From Dillenia suffruticosa (taxonomy: Eukaryota; Streptophyta; Magnoliopsida; Dilleniales; Dilleniaceae), in the NCBI GenBank assembly GCA_033439265.1, contig JAVTVX010000009.1:5979109-6043108 (forward strand): DNA of 64,000 bases. The letters run 5' to 3'. The notes below the pieces were generated by a model. That model saw only the letters and a program-made list of their open reading frames with translations, was not told the DNA's origin and did not search any database. Of the stretch, positions 24,267-36,374 are shown in pieces. The number at the start of each line of letters is the position of its first letter. The first letter of the stretch is position 1. The position numbers were made by a program, and so were the translations under genes.

Positions 24267-24291
24267 GAGAGAGAGAGAGAGAGAGAGAGAC
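24267..24291. repeat. (GA)12 microsatellite
   Basis: Perfect GA run in intergenic DNA. Confidence 0.9.
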
Positions 24292-24454
24292 TCGTTTAAG
24301 CTCTCCTTGTATGGCCACCGTTCCCTAATCTTATTTTTCTGGGTCAATATCCCAATTTTTGCCTATATATATGCATGTGTGGGAATTTTTAATCTGATGG
24401 TAAAATTGTATGCATCTTTACTCATCTCAAATTCAATTTTCTGAACTAAGTGTT

Positions 24455-24640
24455 TTTTTTTAGTGCTATATCAATCGGTATCTAGATTTATATTCTGATT
24501 AATCCGATTTAGAATTTACAGTGATCTATTAAAGGAATTATTCTCCTAACATAGTTTTTTCTATATCCAAATTGTGAGTCGAATTTGGAAATTTGATTAG
24601 GGAATCTAGCGTCACATTTCACTAAACCAACTGTGCATCA
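24455..24640 (+). repeat. Dispersed ~190-bp repeat copy (AT-rich form)
   Basis: T-run, GCTATATCAATCGGTATC, TATTCTGATTAATCCGATTT, AGTGATCTATTAAAGGAATT, ATTGTGAGTCGAATTTGG and ACTAAACCAACTG. Same order as at 11507 and 23894. Confidence 0.6.
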
Positions 24641-25922
24641 ATAAAACTAAGTTTTTCCCGGTAAAAGAATTAAGGTTGTCCACATTTTGTCTATTCTAGG
24701 CCCAAGTGTTCTATGGAATACCTTAAATATGAAGTGAACCTTTTTATGCATCCACACCATGACGTTTTGCTAGTGGTTCAACTCATACATTCATTTTCCT
24801 TATTTTTCTTAATTCCTATGCCCAAACATGTAAACATAAGTACATTTCCTAGGGGACACTATTCCTTAAGTTCTTGTAACCCAAAAAAAAAAAAAAAAAA
24901 CCGCTATTCCTTAAGTTCTCATATTTTATCCAATAATGCTTTAACTTCTAGCAAAAAATAGTATTTTTCAGATATATAGGTTAAAAAAATTAGAGTTGCA
25001 TTAAATATGACGACCATGGTCTTTAAACAAATGGCAAAGAGAGTGCAGTTGAGATGTCTCAATTTGTGTTGTTTTATTAAAAGGGCAAATCAAAGATGGA
25101 TGGGGTCGACTTTGGATTCCAAGTAGACCAAAAAGACTTGATTGGTGGAAGTGTTCTGAGTTCAGTCTTCTTCTACCAATTATTTAAAATACAAAATAGA
25201 TCTACCCTTCTCTTTTGGATCACTTGTTTGGGGTCCAAGTGGCCCATTTTGGAAGTTTCTTTTCTTATCCTTCCTCAAGCAAGATTTGCCCTCTTGCTTG
25301 GTTTCTTATTGTTGCTGGTTCAGGCATTTTCTTATGTGGTGTATGTGAGGTAACACTTTAGAAGAAGAAAAAACAAGTTGTATTGAAATCGGGTGTTATA
25401 GTTTATGTGACTATATATTTATTGAAATTAAGAAATTATCGATCAATACAATTAGCCCATAATGAAATATGTCAACTTAAATAGAATGAGAAAAAAAATA
25501 TTTTTTTCATTTATCGATCAATACAAGAAGCATTATATTATATTAACGGACAATCGATCTAATGGTAAAAGTATTAAATCTCTATATCAATAAATATTTT
25601 TCATTTATTTTTAGTAATTTCAGTTTGAGAACTGTTCTCTCGTATTGAGTCCTACCAAAAAGAAACTACACTCGATTTAGATGGGCGGGGGTACATAGCT
25701 CTGTCACTCACACGTATCGTCGAAGGTGTCTATTCATTCACCTACATTCCAGTTCAGGGTAGGGAAATCACCCTGTGCACCTAATCCCTGATTTAGCGCA
25801 TAAAACCCTTACACATCAATCACTGTTATTTGGTTATCTTATCAATATGTCTGGTGCATGCTGTCGACTGAAGGGGAAGGAGATAAACATGTAAATTCCG
25901 CATTTCAATTATGTGTGGGGCG

Positions 25923-25924
<2 letters not shown>

Positions 25925-25968
<44 letters not shown>
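25925..25968. repeat. (GA)22 microsatellite
   Basis: Perfect GA run with no gene nearby. Confidence 0.95.
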
Positions 25969-25970
<2 letters not shown>

Positions 25971-26229
25971 CTTACGAGTATGGCGTGAAATAATTTTTGA
26001 ATAATAATAATAATAATGGTGGTATCGGCCATTAGTCTTTGTTAGCAAGGGGTTTAAAAATTATCCCATAACTATTATTATTTTTCTTATGTTTAGTGTA
26101 GAAAATTTAACTGGACTATATTATGAAGAGAAAAGGCATTTTCAAATAAAAGGTAAAAGTATACCTTTTTTTTTTTCTTTTTGAGCCCTTAAAACACCTC
26201 TCAAAATAAAATAATAAACTAAATTGCTA

Positions 26230-26850
26230 TATTTAAATTTATATAAACAACATCTAAATTCGACTTTTGTGGCAAGAGAAAAATTAAAACAAATGTGTTT
26301 AGTGAGAGAAAAATATAAATTAAATTATTTTTCTATAGAGTAAAAGTTAATTAGTTCATGAGAGAAATTAAAATTTCATTTTCTATAAAGAAAATTTAAA
26401 ATTTAATGTGTTTACAGAGATAAATAATTAAACTTTTTGGAAAGAGAAAATATAAAACCAATCTATTCAAAAAGAAAAAAAAAACTTTTTTAAAGAGAGA
26501 AAACTTAAAACTAATATATTAAAAATATATATGAATTAAATTTGATTTTTTATATAGAAAAAAATTAATGTGTTTAGTTTAGAAAGAAAAAAATTAAATT
26601 TGATATTTTTGGAAAAAGAAAACTTAAAACCATTTGAGGGAGAGATGTGAATTAAATTGATTTTTTAGAGAAAGTAAATTAATATGTTTAATTCTAGAGG
26701 GATAAAAATTTAATTTAATTCTTTTAAGAGAGACAAATTTTGAAACTAAAGCTTCTAGAAAGATAAATTTTGAAATAATTAATTTTTTAAAGAGAGAAAA
26801 TTAATTTGGTTAATTTATATAAATTTAATTTTAAGAGCGAGAAAAATAAC
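26230..26850. repeat. Degenerate AT-rich tandem array
   Basis: Phrases of the type TTTTAGAGAGAAAA(C)TTAAA followed by TTAAATTTGATTTTT or TTAATGTGTTTA recur at least nine times at irregular spacing of about 40-80 bp. It looks like an old minisatellite that has diverged. Confidence 0.5.
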
Positions 26851-28606
26851 TATTAAGTTATAAATGATAAAGTTTACCTAAATATTAACATGTATACAAA
26901 TACAAAAATCGATATTCTTTTATCTTTTATCTTTTTATTATTTTCCTCTTTAACCTACCGAACGATATTAAAAGCTATATTTATAAATACTCTACTAATT
27001 TTTTTAAATTTGCATAATAATTTTCACAAATTGTGCGTACAAGACGAGTAGGGTTACAGAAGCATCACGCAGACTCAAATCGTTCTTAGCACAATTATCA
27101 GCAATTAAACTTTAAATTTTAATTAAATAGAAACACATCTCATACAAAATTGGATTCAAATGCTCCAAAGGGTGTTTTATTTGTATAATATGAGGCCACC
27201 CTTCCATAACCATAACCATAAACTTCAACTTTTTTTTTATTTTATAAATTATCGATATCCGACAATCATATTAAATTTGATTCGAGATGAATTGAACTCT
27301 TAAGGATTAAGATTTTTTCATATTTATTCTTATTATATAATTTTATTCGGGGATAATCGATCATTAAACCAATATTTCAATCTCTGATGTTGCTTCCAAA
27401 ATGTACCGGCTAACACATAGCTCACACCCGAAAACTGGGAAGCTCATACGACTGGTAGGAACAAGCAGTTTGAGAGCTTACCATGATCTCGAAAAGGAAT
27501 TAATATAATTTTATTTTATTTTATTTTAAATAAAGTTCTTAGTCCAACAGTCTTCTTTGATTGGCTAATGAAACTCGACGTTTTCTTCTATGGTTTTTCT
27601 TCTTTTCTGTCACCATCGTGTTCACAGCATGACATCGACAAGATGTGACTACACATTTGAAGTTGGAAAGCAGAAAATGAAAGCCAACCAGACATTAAAA
27701 AATTGCAAAAGCATGCCCATAGTTAATAAATTAATTCAAATCAGTCGTACCCAATAATTTATTTCATTTGAATATTTTTTTTTCTCATTTTCTTATTAAT
27801 TTATTTCAAATGATTATCGAATAAATTTTAAAAATAATTCTCCTAATATAAATTTTTTTATACTCAAATTTTAAATTTAAAGATTAATTAAAAATTTTAT
27901 TTTTATTTTCTATTAAATCGATTATCATATTTTAATAATAAAGAGAATAAGGCATATGATGCACTTACTTAAGATAATTGAGTTCCCTAATTTTGTAGGG
28001 TCCATTTAAATTAAAATATTAACAAAATCAAAGTTGACAAGAATGCCGTCCTTGAATTCATATTTCTCTTAAAAGTTACAATTCTCCAATCCCTTGTAAT
28101 TGGTAAGCCGTGTACGCACGTTTTATTTAAAAATTATTTTATGCAAACCCATATATATAATTAATTTTATGATTTAAAAAGAAGGAAATTAATTAAAATT
28201 TTAAATGAATGTCTACCCTTGCTTCTTGCCCCCCTCTATTTCAATAATTTATGGAGATATTAATTTAAAAAATTTCCAAAGCATTGACCCTAATTTCCCG
28301 TTTTGCTTCTCTTGAGGGGGGGGGGGGGAAAAGAAATGGAGAGTTAGGTTTAATCATCTAGCTTTTATTTATGACAATTCTACATTACATACATGTACTT
28401 CCCTAAAGATTTGATGGAATCTCAAATAATAGTAAAGACATGAAATGAAACCAAATGATTAAAGAAATAAATATTGAATTTATGCAATGGTAGACCTCGA
28501 TATGTTTTATTTTTATTATTTTTTTTATATCGATTCAAAATTTAAAAATTTTGATTCTTGTTAATATAGATTATGAAATAAGTCTGACTTTCTAATCCAT
28601 ATAATG

Positions 28607-28805
28607 TTTTTTTTTTTGTACCTTGGTTTAGGTCACTACCCAATATCCTAAGTTTTATTCCGATTAAATCTTGATCGATTACTGTAGAGTTCATTTTTTG
28701 TGGGGGTAGGTCTCTCAATAAAGACCTCTTCGTTCCTATAAAGAGTCAAACTCGCACATGGTTAAGGGACAATAGATCTCTTGACCACCTACGTCAATAT
28801 TTGTT
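28607..28805 (+). repeat. Dispersed ~190-bp repeat copy
   Basis: T-run, TACCTTGGTTTAGGTCACTA, TTTTATTCCGATTAAATC, GGGGGTAGGTCTCTCAATA, GAGTCAAACTCGCACATGG and TTAAGGGAC; aligns along its length with 11507-11705. Confidence 0.6.
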
Positions 28806-29374
28806 GGTTTTGATCCGTATAATGTTATCGTTCTATGTATCATAAGTTCCAAAGTCGCCGAACAATATTCACAGGGCTAGTGACACTCCTACTAAATGTA
28901 ATGGAGACTTGATCACATATTGAAAATCCTTCATATGAGTCTTGATAATGAATAAAGTTTCATTCCCTCATATTGGATAGTTATTGCAAGAATGCCAAAA
29001 AAAAAAAGAGCTAAAATGGGTATAAGCCCACATCCAAACTATTTATTTCTCCTTTCAATAGAGTAATTTTCATTTTAGGTGGCCCTTTGGGTCAACTTTG
29101 GCATGAGGTTTAGGATATATATCCTTGACTTAATCAATATTTACCTTACTTGAATAAGAACCGCAAATGCTCATAGTCAAAAATGATTATCCACTTGTAT
29201 TATTGAAGTCTAGAAATTTTATTTAATTAATTGCACCAAATTTTTATCCGCACTACATATTCATCACCTAAATTAGCTATTGAAATCGAGAAAAATGATC
29301 AGTAATATTTCAAATTAATATGATATAATTCAATTGATATCATTATTTTTTTTAAAATATTGAGTTCGAGTTTC

Positions 29375-29377
<3 letters not shown>

Positions 29378-29405
<28 letters not shown>
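29378..29405. repeat. (TA)n tract
   Basis: About 13 TA units in AT-rich intergenic DNA. Confidence 0.9.
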
Positions 29406-29408
<3 letters not shown>

Positions 29409-29924
29409 GATAGAAGAACAAAAAAAAAAGAAAAATTAAAGAAAAAAATTGTGTATATGGAATTATAATTTATATTTTATAATAGGCGTGATTCGTGCAC
29501 CCCAAATGGATCGGGTAGTAAAAGACTCATGTGGGGAAATTCCTCCAAGCTGTGATTGTCTGAAATCAGCCTGTCTGGCTCTGCCAATTTTGTTTATTAA
29601 AAAAGATTAATTAGGAATCGGATCTGTCACATATTTAATTTAATTAAATCCCAATTCTCATCCTGTCTGTCATATTATATACATGTATCAGGCTGACCTC
29701 TTTACAATAATCTCCTTATTAATTGCCCTACCCCCCAAATGGAGGAATGTAATGTCTCTGTCCTTACTTCTATATTACTGATAATTTAAATCATATGTTA
29801 TAAAAAATTATTTCTCTTTTTGTAAAATTTTATATTATTTAAAAAAATTATTTTAATCAAAAAATATAATACCTAAAATATAACAAAATATTACTAAATC
29901 TAGCCATCATCTGGTCTCTAACTT

Positions 29925-30385
29925 AACCATGGAACCGGAACTAACCGAACTATAGTTAATGGTTGAATAATTGATCAGTCCACGGCTCAAGAAATCGAAC
30001 TGGACCCGTGTTCAAAGGTTTGATTCTGGTTCTTTATTTTAAAAAATTAGGAACGATAGTTTGAATCGGCTGTTTTTGGTTTGAATCGTTAGTTCAAACT
30101 GAAGAGTTTTTAAAATATATATTTTAAAATACGTATCTTCATATTCCTTTTCTTTTAGATTTATTTCTATTTCTATATTTTAATTTTTATAGTTTTAGTT
30201 CTGGGAGTAGAATCGAAACTATTTGAGATCAGAATCAGAATTAAAATTAGAAATAAGAATTCTAGAACCGGAATCAACAATTTTAAAATCAAAATCGAAA
30301 TCGGCCATTCAAAACTTGATTCTAATTCCTTTCAATCAGGGAACCAAAACTATCTATTCCAAAACCATGGTCACATCTAACTAAA
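29925..30385. repeat. Degenerate hAT-like/MITE repeat
   Basis: Begins near AACCATGGAACCGGAACTAA and ends near GGAACCAAAACTATC...ACCATGGTCACATC. It is filled with GAATC/GGTTC/AACCGG phrases and has inverted-like ends (ACCATGG at both). Class by analogy only. Confidence 0.4.
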
Positions 30386-30640
30386 TCTAATCAACTACCT
30401 TTCCCAAATGGAGCCAAGAAAATGGGTCAAAATTTTAATATTTGTGGGGAGCCCGGAGAAACCATCAAAACCATGGAAACCAAAATTTCTGTGTCCTTCT
30501 TCCAGCTCGTTGATTATCCTTTTTATATATAGTTGAGCATAATGAGATTTCTTCGGTTACTCATTCATATAATTAGGATTTAAGTTTACATTTAAATCGA
30601 GGGCTAAGTTGTTCAAATTTGATCGGTAAAGATTATTAGA

Positions 30641-31082
30641 TGAAGGAATGAATGCCCACGTGGGGCAACTTTCGTTATTGGGAAAAAGGAAATATCCCAC
30701 TTTCCATATGTACAAATGGTAACTTATGGGATTTGAATTTCCTACCATTTGTGGTGATGGAGACATATGGAAACTAGGGTAAACCCTAGGAGGCACATTT
30801 TTGATTCCAAGGTTGATCAAACAATTGTGAGGAGACAATTGAGAGAGAGAGGGAAAAATTCTGCGAAGAGAATTGCGTCACCGGATTTCGATTGAGGTGT
30901 CGTGGTGCTGCGGTGATAGCTCGATTTCGTGGTTATCATCCCGACGGCGAGGTTGATTGATCGAGGTTCGTCGTTCCCAAATTTTGCAATCTACTTTTGA
31001 GGTATGCCCGAAAATCCTATTCTTTTATGATTCCGAAATATTTTGCACGCTTCCGCATGTATATGTGCATATAAATCCAACA
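30641..31082 (+). repeat. 5' LTR of copia-2
   Basis: Starts TGAAGGAATGAATG and ends AATCCAACA. A palindromic G-box CCCACGTGGG (core 30657-30662) lies 16 bp inside the terminus. No clear TATA box was assigned. Confidence 0.97.
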
Positions 31083-31083
31083 T

Positions 31084-31095
31084 TGGTATCAGAGC
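31084..31095 (+). other. Primer-binding site of copia-2
   Basis: TGGTATCAGAGC, an exact match to the usual initiator-Met tRNA complement, one base after the LTR. Confidence 0.95.
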
Positions 31096-31709
31096 AAGGG
31101 TTGGATTTATTAAAATTATTTTCGGAATATTTTTTTGGGTATAAAAAATATGGGGTTGCAAAAATGGGTTTCGGATCACGGATGAGTTTCGTGAATCCGA
31201 ATATACCATGACGTTACCCAAGTCACGTAGATCGCAAATATAATTTTTTCTGAATTTTTGGAGCATGTTTAAGCCATGAAAATTAAAGTTGAAGTTTTCG
31301 GCCCTAAGGGTGCCCAAAACTTAAAAACCTAGATCTATCCATGTAGAGGAATTGTTGATCTAAATAAATGGCATATTAGTGTTCCATGTGCATTGATCTA
31401 CGTTTTGACATGCATTTTGCATTGATTGGCTGCCGCAAACTGGGATTTCCGACGAGACCGCGGAGGGCCAAAATTTGGAGATATGATTCGCCGTGTTTAG
31501 GGCTTGAATCATTCGAAAAAAAACGAGTGCGAAATATTTGTGGGAAGTCCAAATATATTTTCCGGCAGAAACCGTCGTAAAAAATTAGCCGGAAATGGGT
31601 TCTCGGAGAATCGAGTCGAAAAACCCATTGCAGGACCCGTCGGGCGAAGAAGAAGAAGCCCAGACCCGCGGGCGTGTGACAAGCACGCGCCAGAGGGCGC
31701 GTCCAGCAG

Positions 31710-31769
31710 GCGCGTGCAGTGCACGCGCCACACAGGCGCGTGAAGTGCACGCGCCACACAGGCGCGTGA
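31710..31769. repeat. 26-bp tandem units forming GCGCGTG/CACGCGC hairpins
   Basis: GCGCGTG-cagtg-CACGCGC (31710-31728) and GCGCGTG-aagtg-CACGCGC (31736-31754) are 7-bp-stem inverted repeats repeated at a 26-bp period. A third partial unit follows. Confidence 0.85.
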
Positions 31770-31792
31770 AGCGGGAGGCCGTGGCGGGCGGG

Positions 31793-31905
31793 TCGGACCC
31801 TGACCCGGACCGACCCGCTACTGACCTGACCGGGTCAGACCCGGACCGTTGACCGGGGTCGGTCGGGTCAACCCTGACCCGTTGACCGACCCGGTCTGAC
31901 CCGGC
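31793..31905. repeat. GACCCG/CGGGTCA motif array
   Basis: TGACCCGGACCGACCCG, TGACCGGGTCAGACCCGGAC, GTTGACCGGGGTCGGTCGGG and similar phrases alternate in both orientations. The array separates two blocks of GCGCGTG motifs. Confidence 0.75.
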
Positions 31906-32379
31906 TCAGGGCGCGGCTCAGCGCGTGAGGCGCGTGAGCCACGCGCCGCGACTGGGCGCGCGTGAGCCGAGCCGTGCGTGGCGCGTGGCAGCGCGTGAGC
32001 AGCGCGCCGCGCGTCTGGCGCGTGCAGCAGGCTGCCGCCGGCGCGTGGAGGCGCGTGGCGGCGCGTGAAGTGCACCGCCGGCGAGCGGCGGCGCGTGGGG
32101 AACCCCGGCGGCGCGTCAGGTCGTCCAAAATTGATTTTTTCAATTTTTTTGGGGGTCCTATGTGCATATTTGTGACTATTTGTGGGATTTTGTGCACCGA
32201 ATTAAAGTCCGGATGATGGGATGAGATCCCGGGTTGTGGTATGGTGTCCGTTGACTCATATGCTCACTTTGAGGTCAATACTTGATTCATTTTGGATTGT
32301 TAATTCGTAGGGTGTAAGAAATTGTGAAAATAAGCATTATTAGTCACTAACATCTCTTTCTTTCTGTGTGACAGAGACA

Positions 32380-35300
32380 ATGGTTGCGACAAAGAGTATC
32401 GTACTTGATCTCGTTAAGGGAGACAAGTTGAACGGTGACAATTATGAGATTTGGCACCGTAAAGTTCAATTTGTCTTCGAGGAGCAGGACCTAGCGGAGG
32501 TTCTCTTACACGAGATGACAGACCCCGGGGTGGGTGATACGCCTCAGGCGAAACTGGATGAGGAGGCGTATCGTGCATGGAAGAAGAAGGATGGCCAAGC
32601 TAGGGTCATCCTCCTTAGCAGCATGCACGATGATCTGATTCCAGTGTACGAGCAGTATCCTACTGCGATGTCGGTTTGGAGTGCTCTGAGAGAGCACCTT
32701 GGCTCCCGGTCAGCTCCTAAGCTGAGGATGCTGACTTATAGGTTTATCACCTATAAGAAGAGACCCGATCATACCATGAAACAGCATTTAATGCATATGT
32801 CAAGTATGATCGCTTCTCTAAAGAACATGGGGGAGCCAATGTCTGATGAGCTTCAGGTACTGGGAGTAATCCAGTCCTTGCCTGACTCTTGGGATGTTGT
32901 AAAGACCTACCTCACGCACACTGAGAGTATTCGTACTTTCATGGACGTGCGTAGGCATTGTGAGCTCGAGAAGGAGCGCCAGGAGGTGGCTAGGTCGGTT
33001 TTTGGTCATACCTATGTGGCGGAGTCGAGTAAGGGCTCCAAGGGCGTCAAGCGTAAATGGCGCAAATATGACAAGAAACCTAGCCAGGCTAAGAGGAAGC
33101 CAGCAGCGAAAACCGTTGATAGAGGGCAGACACGAAAGAAGAAGGAGCTCGATAAAAGCAAAGTCCGATGCTACGTTTGTGGCAAATCTGGGCATTTCGC
33201 TCGCGAGTGTGGCGAGCGAAAGGTATGTCCTTCTTCTATACATGGTATGAGTTATGTTTCATCCACTGTGATGCTTACTAACTCTTCTCCTTTGTGGATT
33301 GTAGACTCAGGAGCCACCGACCATGTAGCTCGAGATAGGAGCGCATATGTGGAGTTCCGCCGGTTGAGTCCCCAAGCGAGAAGGCTGTACGTGGGGAACG
33401 GAGCATTTGTGGTTGTGAAGGAGATTGGTACATGCAAGCTGATGCTGCCAAGTAACCAAGTCCTATACCTGCATCATGTGCTGTATGCTCCTGAGATTCG
33501 GCGGAATCTCATTTCTGTCCTTTGTTTAGATCGTTTAGGATACTCTGTCATTTTCAGAAATTTGAGTGTTTCTGTCATTTACGATAACTCTGTTTTGTGT
33601 ACTGGTTTAGTCCATGATGGACTTTATGCGTTGGATTTGGTTTCCTTTAATAAAATTTCTGATTTGTCTTCTATTGCGTATACATCTGATAGCGTAGTTG
33701 ATGATGTTTCTATTTGGCATAGTAGACTTGGCCACATAGGGCAAGAGAGAATGAACCGGTTAGCTACGAGTGGCTTGTTGGGCCCGCTAACCCGGATCGA
33801 GTTGCCCTTATATGAGTTTTGCCTAGCCGGCAAAGCGACGAGGAAACCATTTGGAAAAGCAATGAGGGCTGGGACCCCATTGCAATTGATCCACTCCGAT
33901 ATTTGTGGACCTATGAATGTGAGAGCCCGAAACGGAGCCACGTATTTCATTACGTTTATAGATGATTACACGCGTTTCGGTTACGTCTACCTTATCTCGC
34001 ACAAGTCTGAGGCATTAAATTGCTTCAGGAGGTATATCAGCGAGGTAGAAAACCAGTTAGACTTGAGAATTAAAACTCTCAGAACCGATAGAGGACGCGA
34101 GTACTTGTCTGAGGAGTTTAAAGAGCTCTGTTTCGAGAAGGGCATTACGAGACAGTTGACTATTCCTGCTACTCCCCAACAGAACGGGGTAGCTGAGAGA
34201 ATGAATAGGACTTTGTTGGAGATGGTAAGATCGATGATGGCGCAGGCCAATTTGGCTATCTCCCATTGGGGAGACGCATTGTTGACTGCCGCCTACGTTC
34301 TTAACCGTGTTCCAACCAAGTCTGTAGTCAGTACCCCATACGAGCTTTGGATAGGGAGGCAGCCTGACCTTAGCCATTTGAGACCATGGGGTTGTGCCGC
34401 ATACGTTCACCATTCGTCGCACCCACACGGCAAGTTAGGCCCACGAGAAAAGAAATGTATCTTTGTAAGGTACTCTAAACATTCTAAGGGACATGTGTTC
34501 CTAGGTGAACGTACGGATGGCACGGTCTCCGAGATCGAATCTCGTAATGCTACGTTCCTGGAAAATGATTTCCCTAAGAGAGGCGAAATCGACCAGGATT
34601 TCACCTTTTATGAGATGGGTGAGCCTGACGGCCCAACTGAGCCCAGGGGAGGGACCCAAGAGCCTACAATGGATCTTGGTCCTAGTGGGAGTAACCCATC
34701 TCGAGGTGAGGAGGCTCCTCCTCCTCGTAGGAGTAGTCGGGGACATGTACCCCGACTTCATTTTCCGATAGAGGATGAGATCCTCATCGTGACTCCTGAG
34801 GATGATGAAAAACCTCAAACCTTTGAGAAGGCTCTCGAGAGTCCTATGAGGGACCAATGGCTATAGGCCATGAAAGAGTAGATGGAATCAATGAGGGTCA
34901 ACGGGGTCTGGGACCTAGTTGACCTACCTGAGGATAGAAGGGCTATAGGGAACAAGTGTGTTCTCAAAATCAAGAGAAAGGCCGACGGATCGGTGGAAAG
35001 ATACAAAGCCCGTCTAGTAGCCAAGGGTTACACACAGACAAAGGGCATTGATTAGAGGAGACTTTCTCCCCTGTAGTCAAATTTACATCGATCCGTCTAC
35101 TCTTGGCGATTGTCGCGAGCATGGATCTAGAGTTGTATCAGATGGATGTAAAAACCGCTTTCCTTAATGAAAATCTGGATGAGGAGATCTACATGGAGCA
35201 GCCCTTTGGGTTCGTTCTAGTAGGTCATGAGGACAAGGTCTGTCGACTTCGGAAGTCGATATATGGCCTAAAGCAATCATCCAGGCGGTGGTACCTAAGA

Positions 35301-36374
35301 TTCCACGAGGAGGTGATATCTTATGGTTTTACAATGATCGAGGAGGATCATTGTGTTTACTTGATACGATCTGATAACTCTTTTGTGATCCTGTCCCTGT
35401 ATGTGGACGATATACTGTTGGCTGGGAACAACATTCAGTATCTGATGACGATCAAGGCTTGGTTGTCATTGCGCTTCGACATGATCGACATGGGTGAAGC
35501 TGAGTTCATCCTTGGAGTGAAGATCCAGAGAGATCGATCGAGAAGAATGTTGGCTCTTACACAAGAGACCTACATTAAGAAAATTCTCGAGCGCTTTGGG
35601 ATGAGTGATTGTAATCCCATTGATACTCCAATCGCCAAGTGTGATGGTCTGAGTCTTGAGATGTGCCCGAAAACTCAGGAAGATATAAGGGAGATGCGTA
35701 AAATCCCTTATGCCAGCGCAGTGGGAAGTCTAATATATGCGATGTTGTGTACACGACCAGACATATGTTACGCAGTCGGTCTGGTGAGTACATATCAATC
35801 AAATCCTGGAAGGGGTCACTGGAGAGCAGTGAAAAGGATTTTTAGATATCTAAAGGGAACTGCGAGCTACTCCTTGTGTTATGGGAGAGGGGATTTGCGC
35901 CTCATAGGATATTCAGACGCCGACTGGGGTGGTGATCTGGATAAGCGCAAATCGATATCAGGTTTTGCCTTCTTGCTCAATGGCGGTGCCATTTCTTGGA
36001 GCAGCAAGAAGCAGACCTGTGTAGCTTTATCTACGATGGAGGCTGAGTTCGTGGCTTGCTCAGTCGCAGTTCAGGAGAGTGTTTGGCTCCGGAGACTATT
36101 AGATGACTTAGGGGTTGTGGCTGATAGTGGGAGGCCAGTGATGATTTACTGTGATAATCAGGCCGCTATCGCCTATACTCGAGACCCTAAGTATCATAGT
36201 AGGACCAAACACATAGACACCAGATATAATTTTGTTAGAGACATCATCGAGAAGGGTGAAGTGACCGTCAAGTACATCTCGACACATTGCATGGTGGCTG
36301 ACCCCTTCACCAAACCCATCACTAGAGACTCATTTATAGCACATAGAGAGTCTTTGGGTTTGGAAATATTTTGA
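32380..36374 (+). pseudogene. gag-pol of copia-2, broken by two stops and one frameshift
   Basis: The first open frame from ATG 32380 gives 828 residues: gag (about 1-260, LNGDNYEIWHRKVQF near the start), CCHC knuckle CYVCGKSGHFAREC at 264-277, protease WIVDSGAT with Asp 309, integrase zinc region HSRLGH (447-452), and an integrase core with Asp 507, Asp 570 and Glu 606 (DD35E spacing). It ends at TAG 34864-34866. A second TAG follows at 34879-34881, and a one-base loss at about 35049-35055 moves the frame. The second frame is open from 35052 to 36374 with reverse transcriptase (QMDVKTAFLN, YVDD at 35400-35411) and RNase H (YSDADWGGD near 35910, ALSTMEAEFVA). In the integrase zinc region one expected Cys is Tyr 478 (YEFC). 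Few lesions agree with recent insertion. In trans mobilisation remains possible. Confidence 0.93.

Larger units (their letters stand above)
22546..30640. other. Large intergenic region rich in degenerate repeats
   Basis: No gene can be supported over about 8 kb. Contents: poly-A/T tracts, repeat copies at 23894, 24455 and 28607, GA tracts (24267, 25925), an AT-rich degenerate tandem array (26230-26850), a possible repeat copy near 27229-27385, poly-G near 28316, a TA run (29378-29405) and hAT-like debris (29925-30385). The 85-codon frame at 25096 has no recognisable family. Confidence 0.55.
31096..32379 (+). other. 5' leader of copia-2 with GC-rich island
   Basis: The 1.28-kb leader has no credible gene. 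From about 31640 to 32125 the GC content jumps; two sampled 60-bp lines are 75% and 80% GC by count, against an AT-rich surround. GCGCGTG and its complement recur many times. The leader ends in a pyrimidine-rich CTTTCTTTCTGTGTGACAG just before the gag ATG, which resembles a 3' splice site. Confidence 0.7.

Noticed and set aside
25096..25353. 85-codon hydrophobic frame
   Set aside because: Isolated, no recognisable family or start context; hydrophobicity follows from T-rich DNA.
28314..28329. Poly-G run, also near 18432
   Set aside because: Simple homopolymers with no flanking structure to suggest function.
30557..30838. 93-codon minus-strand frame
   Set aside because: Lies in the copia-2 LTR and is mirrored in the 3' LTR; no family.
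31376..32216. Overlapping frames of 79-127 codons in the GC-rich leader
   Set aside because: High GC lowers stop frequency; products are Arg/Ala/His repeats in several frames at once, so they reflect the motif array.
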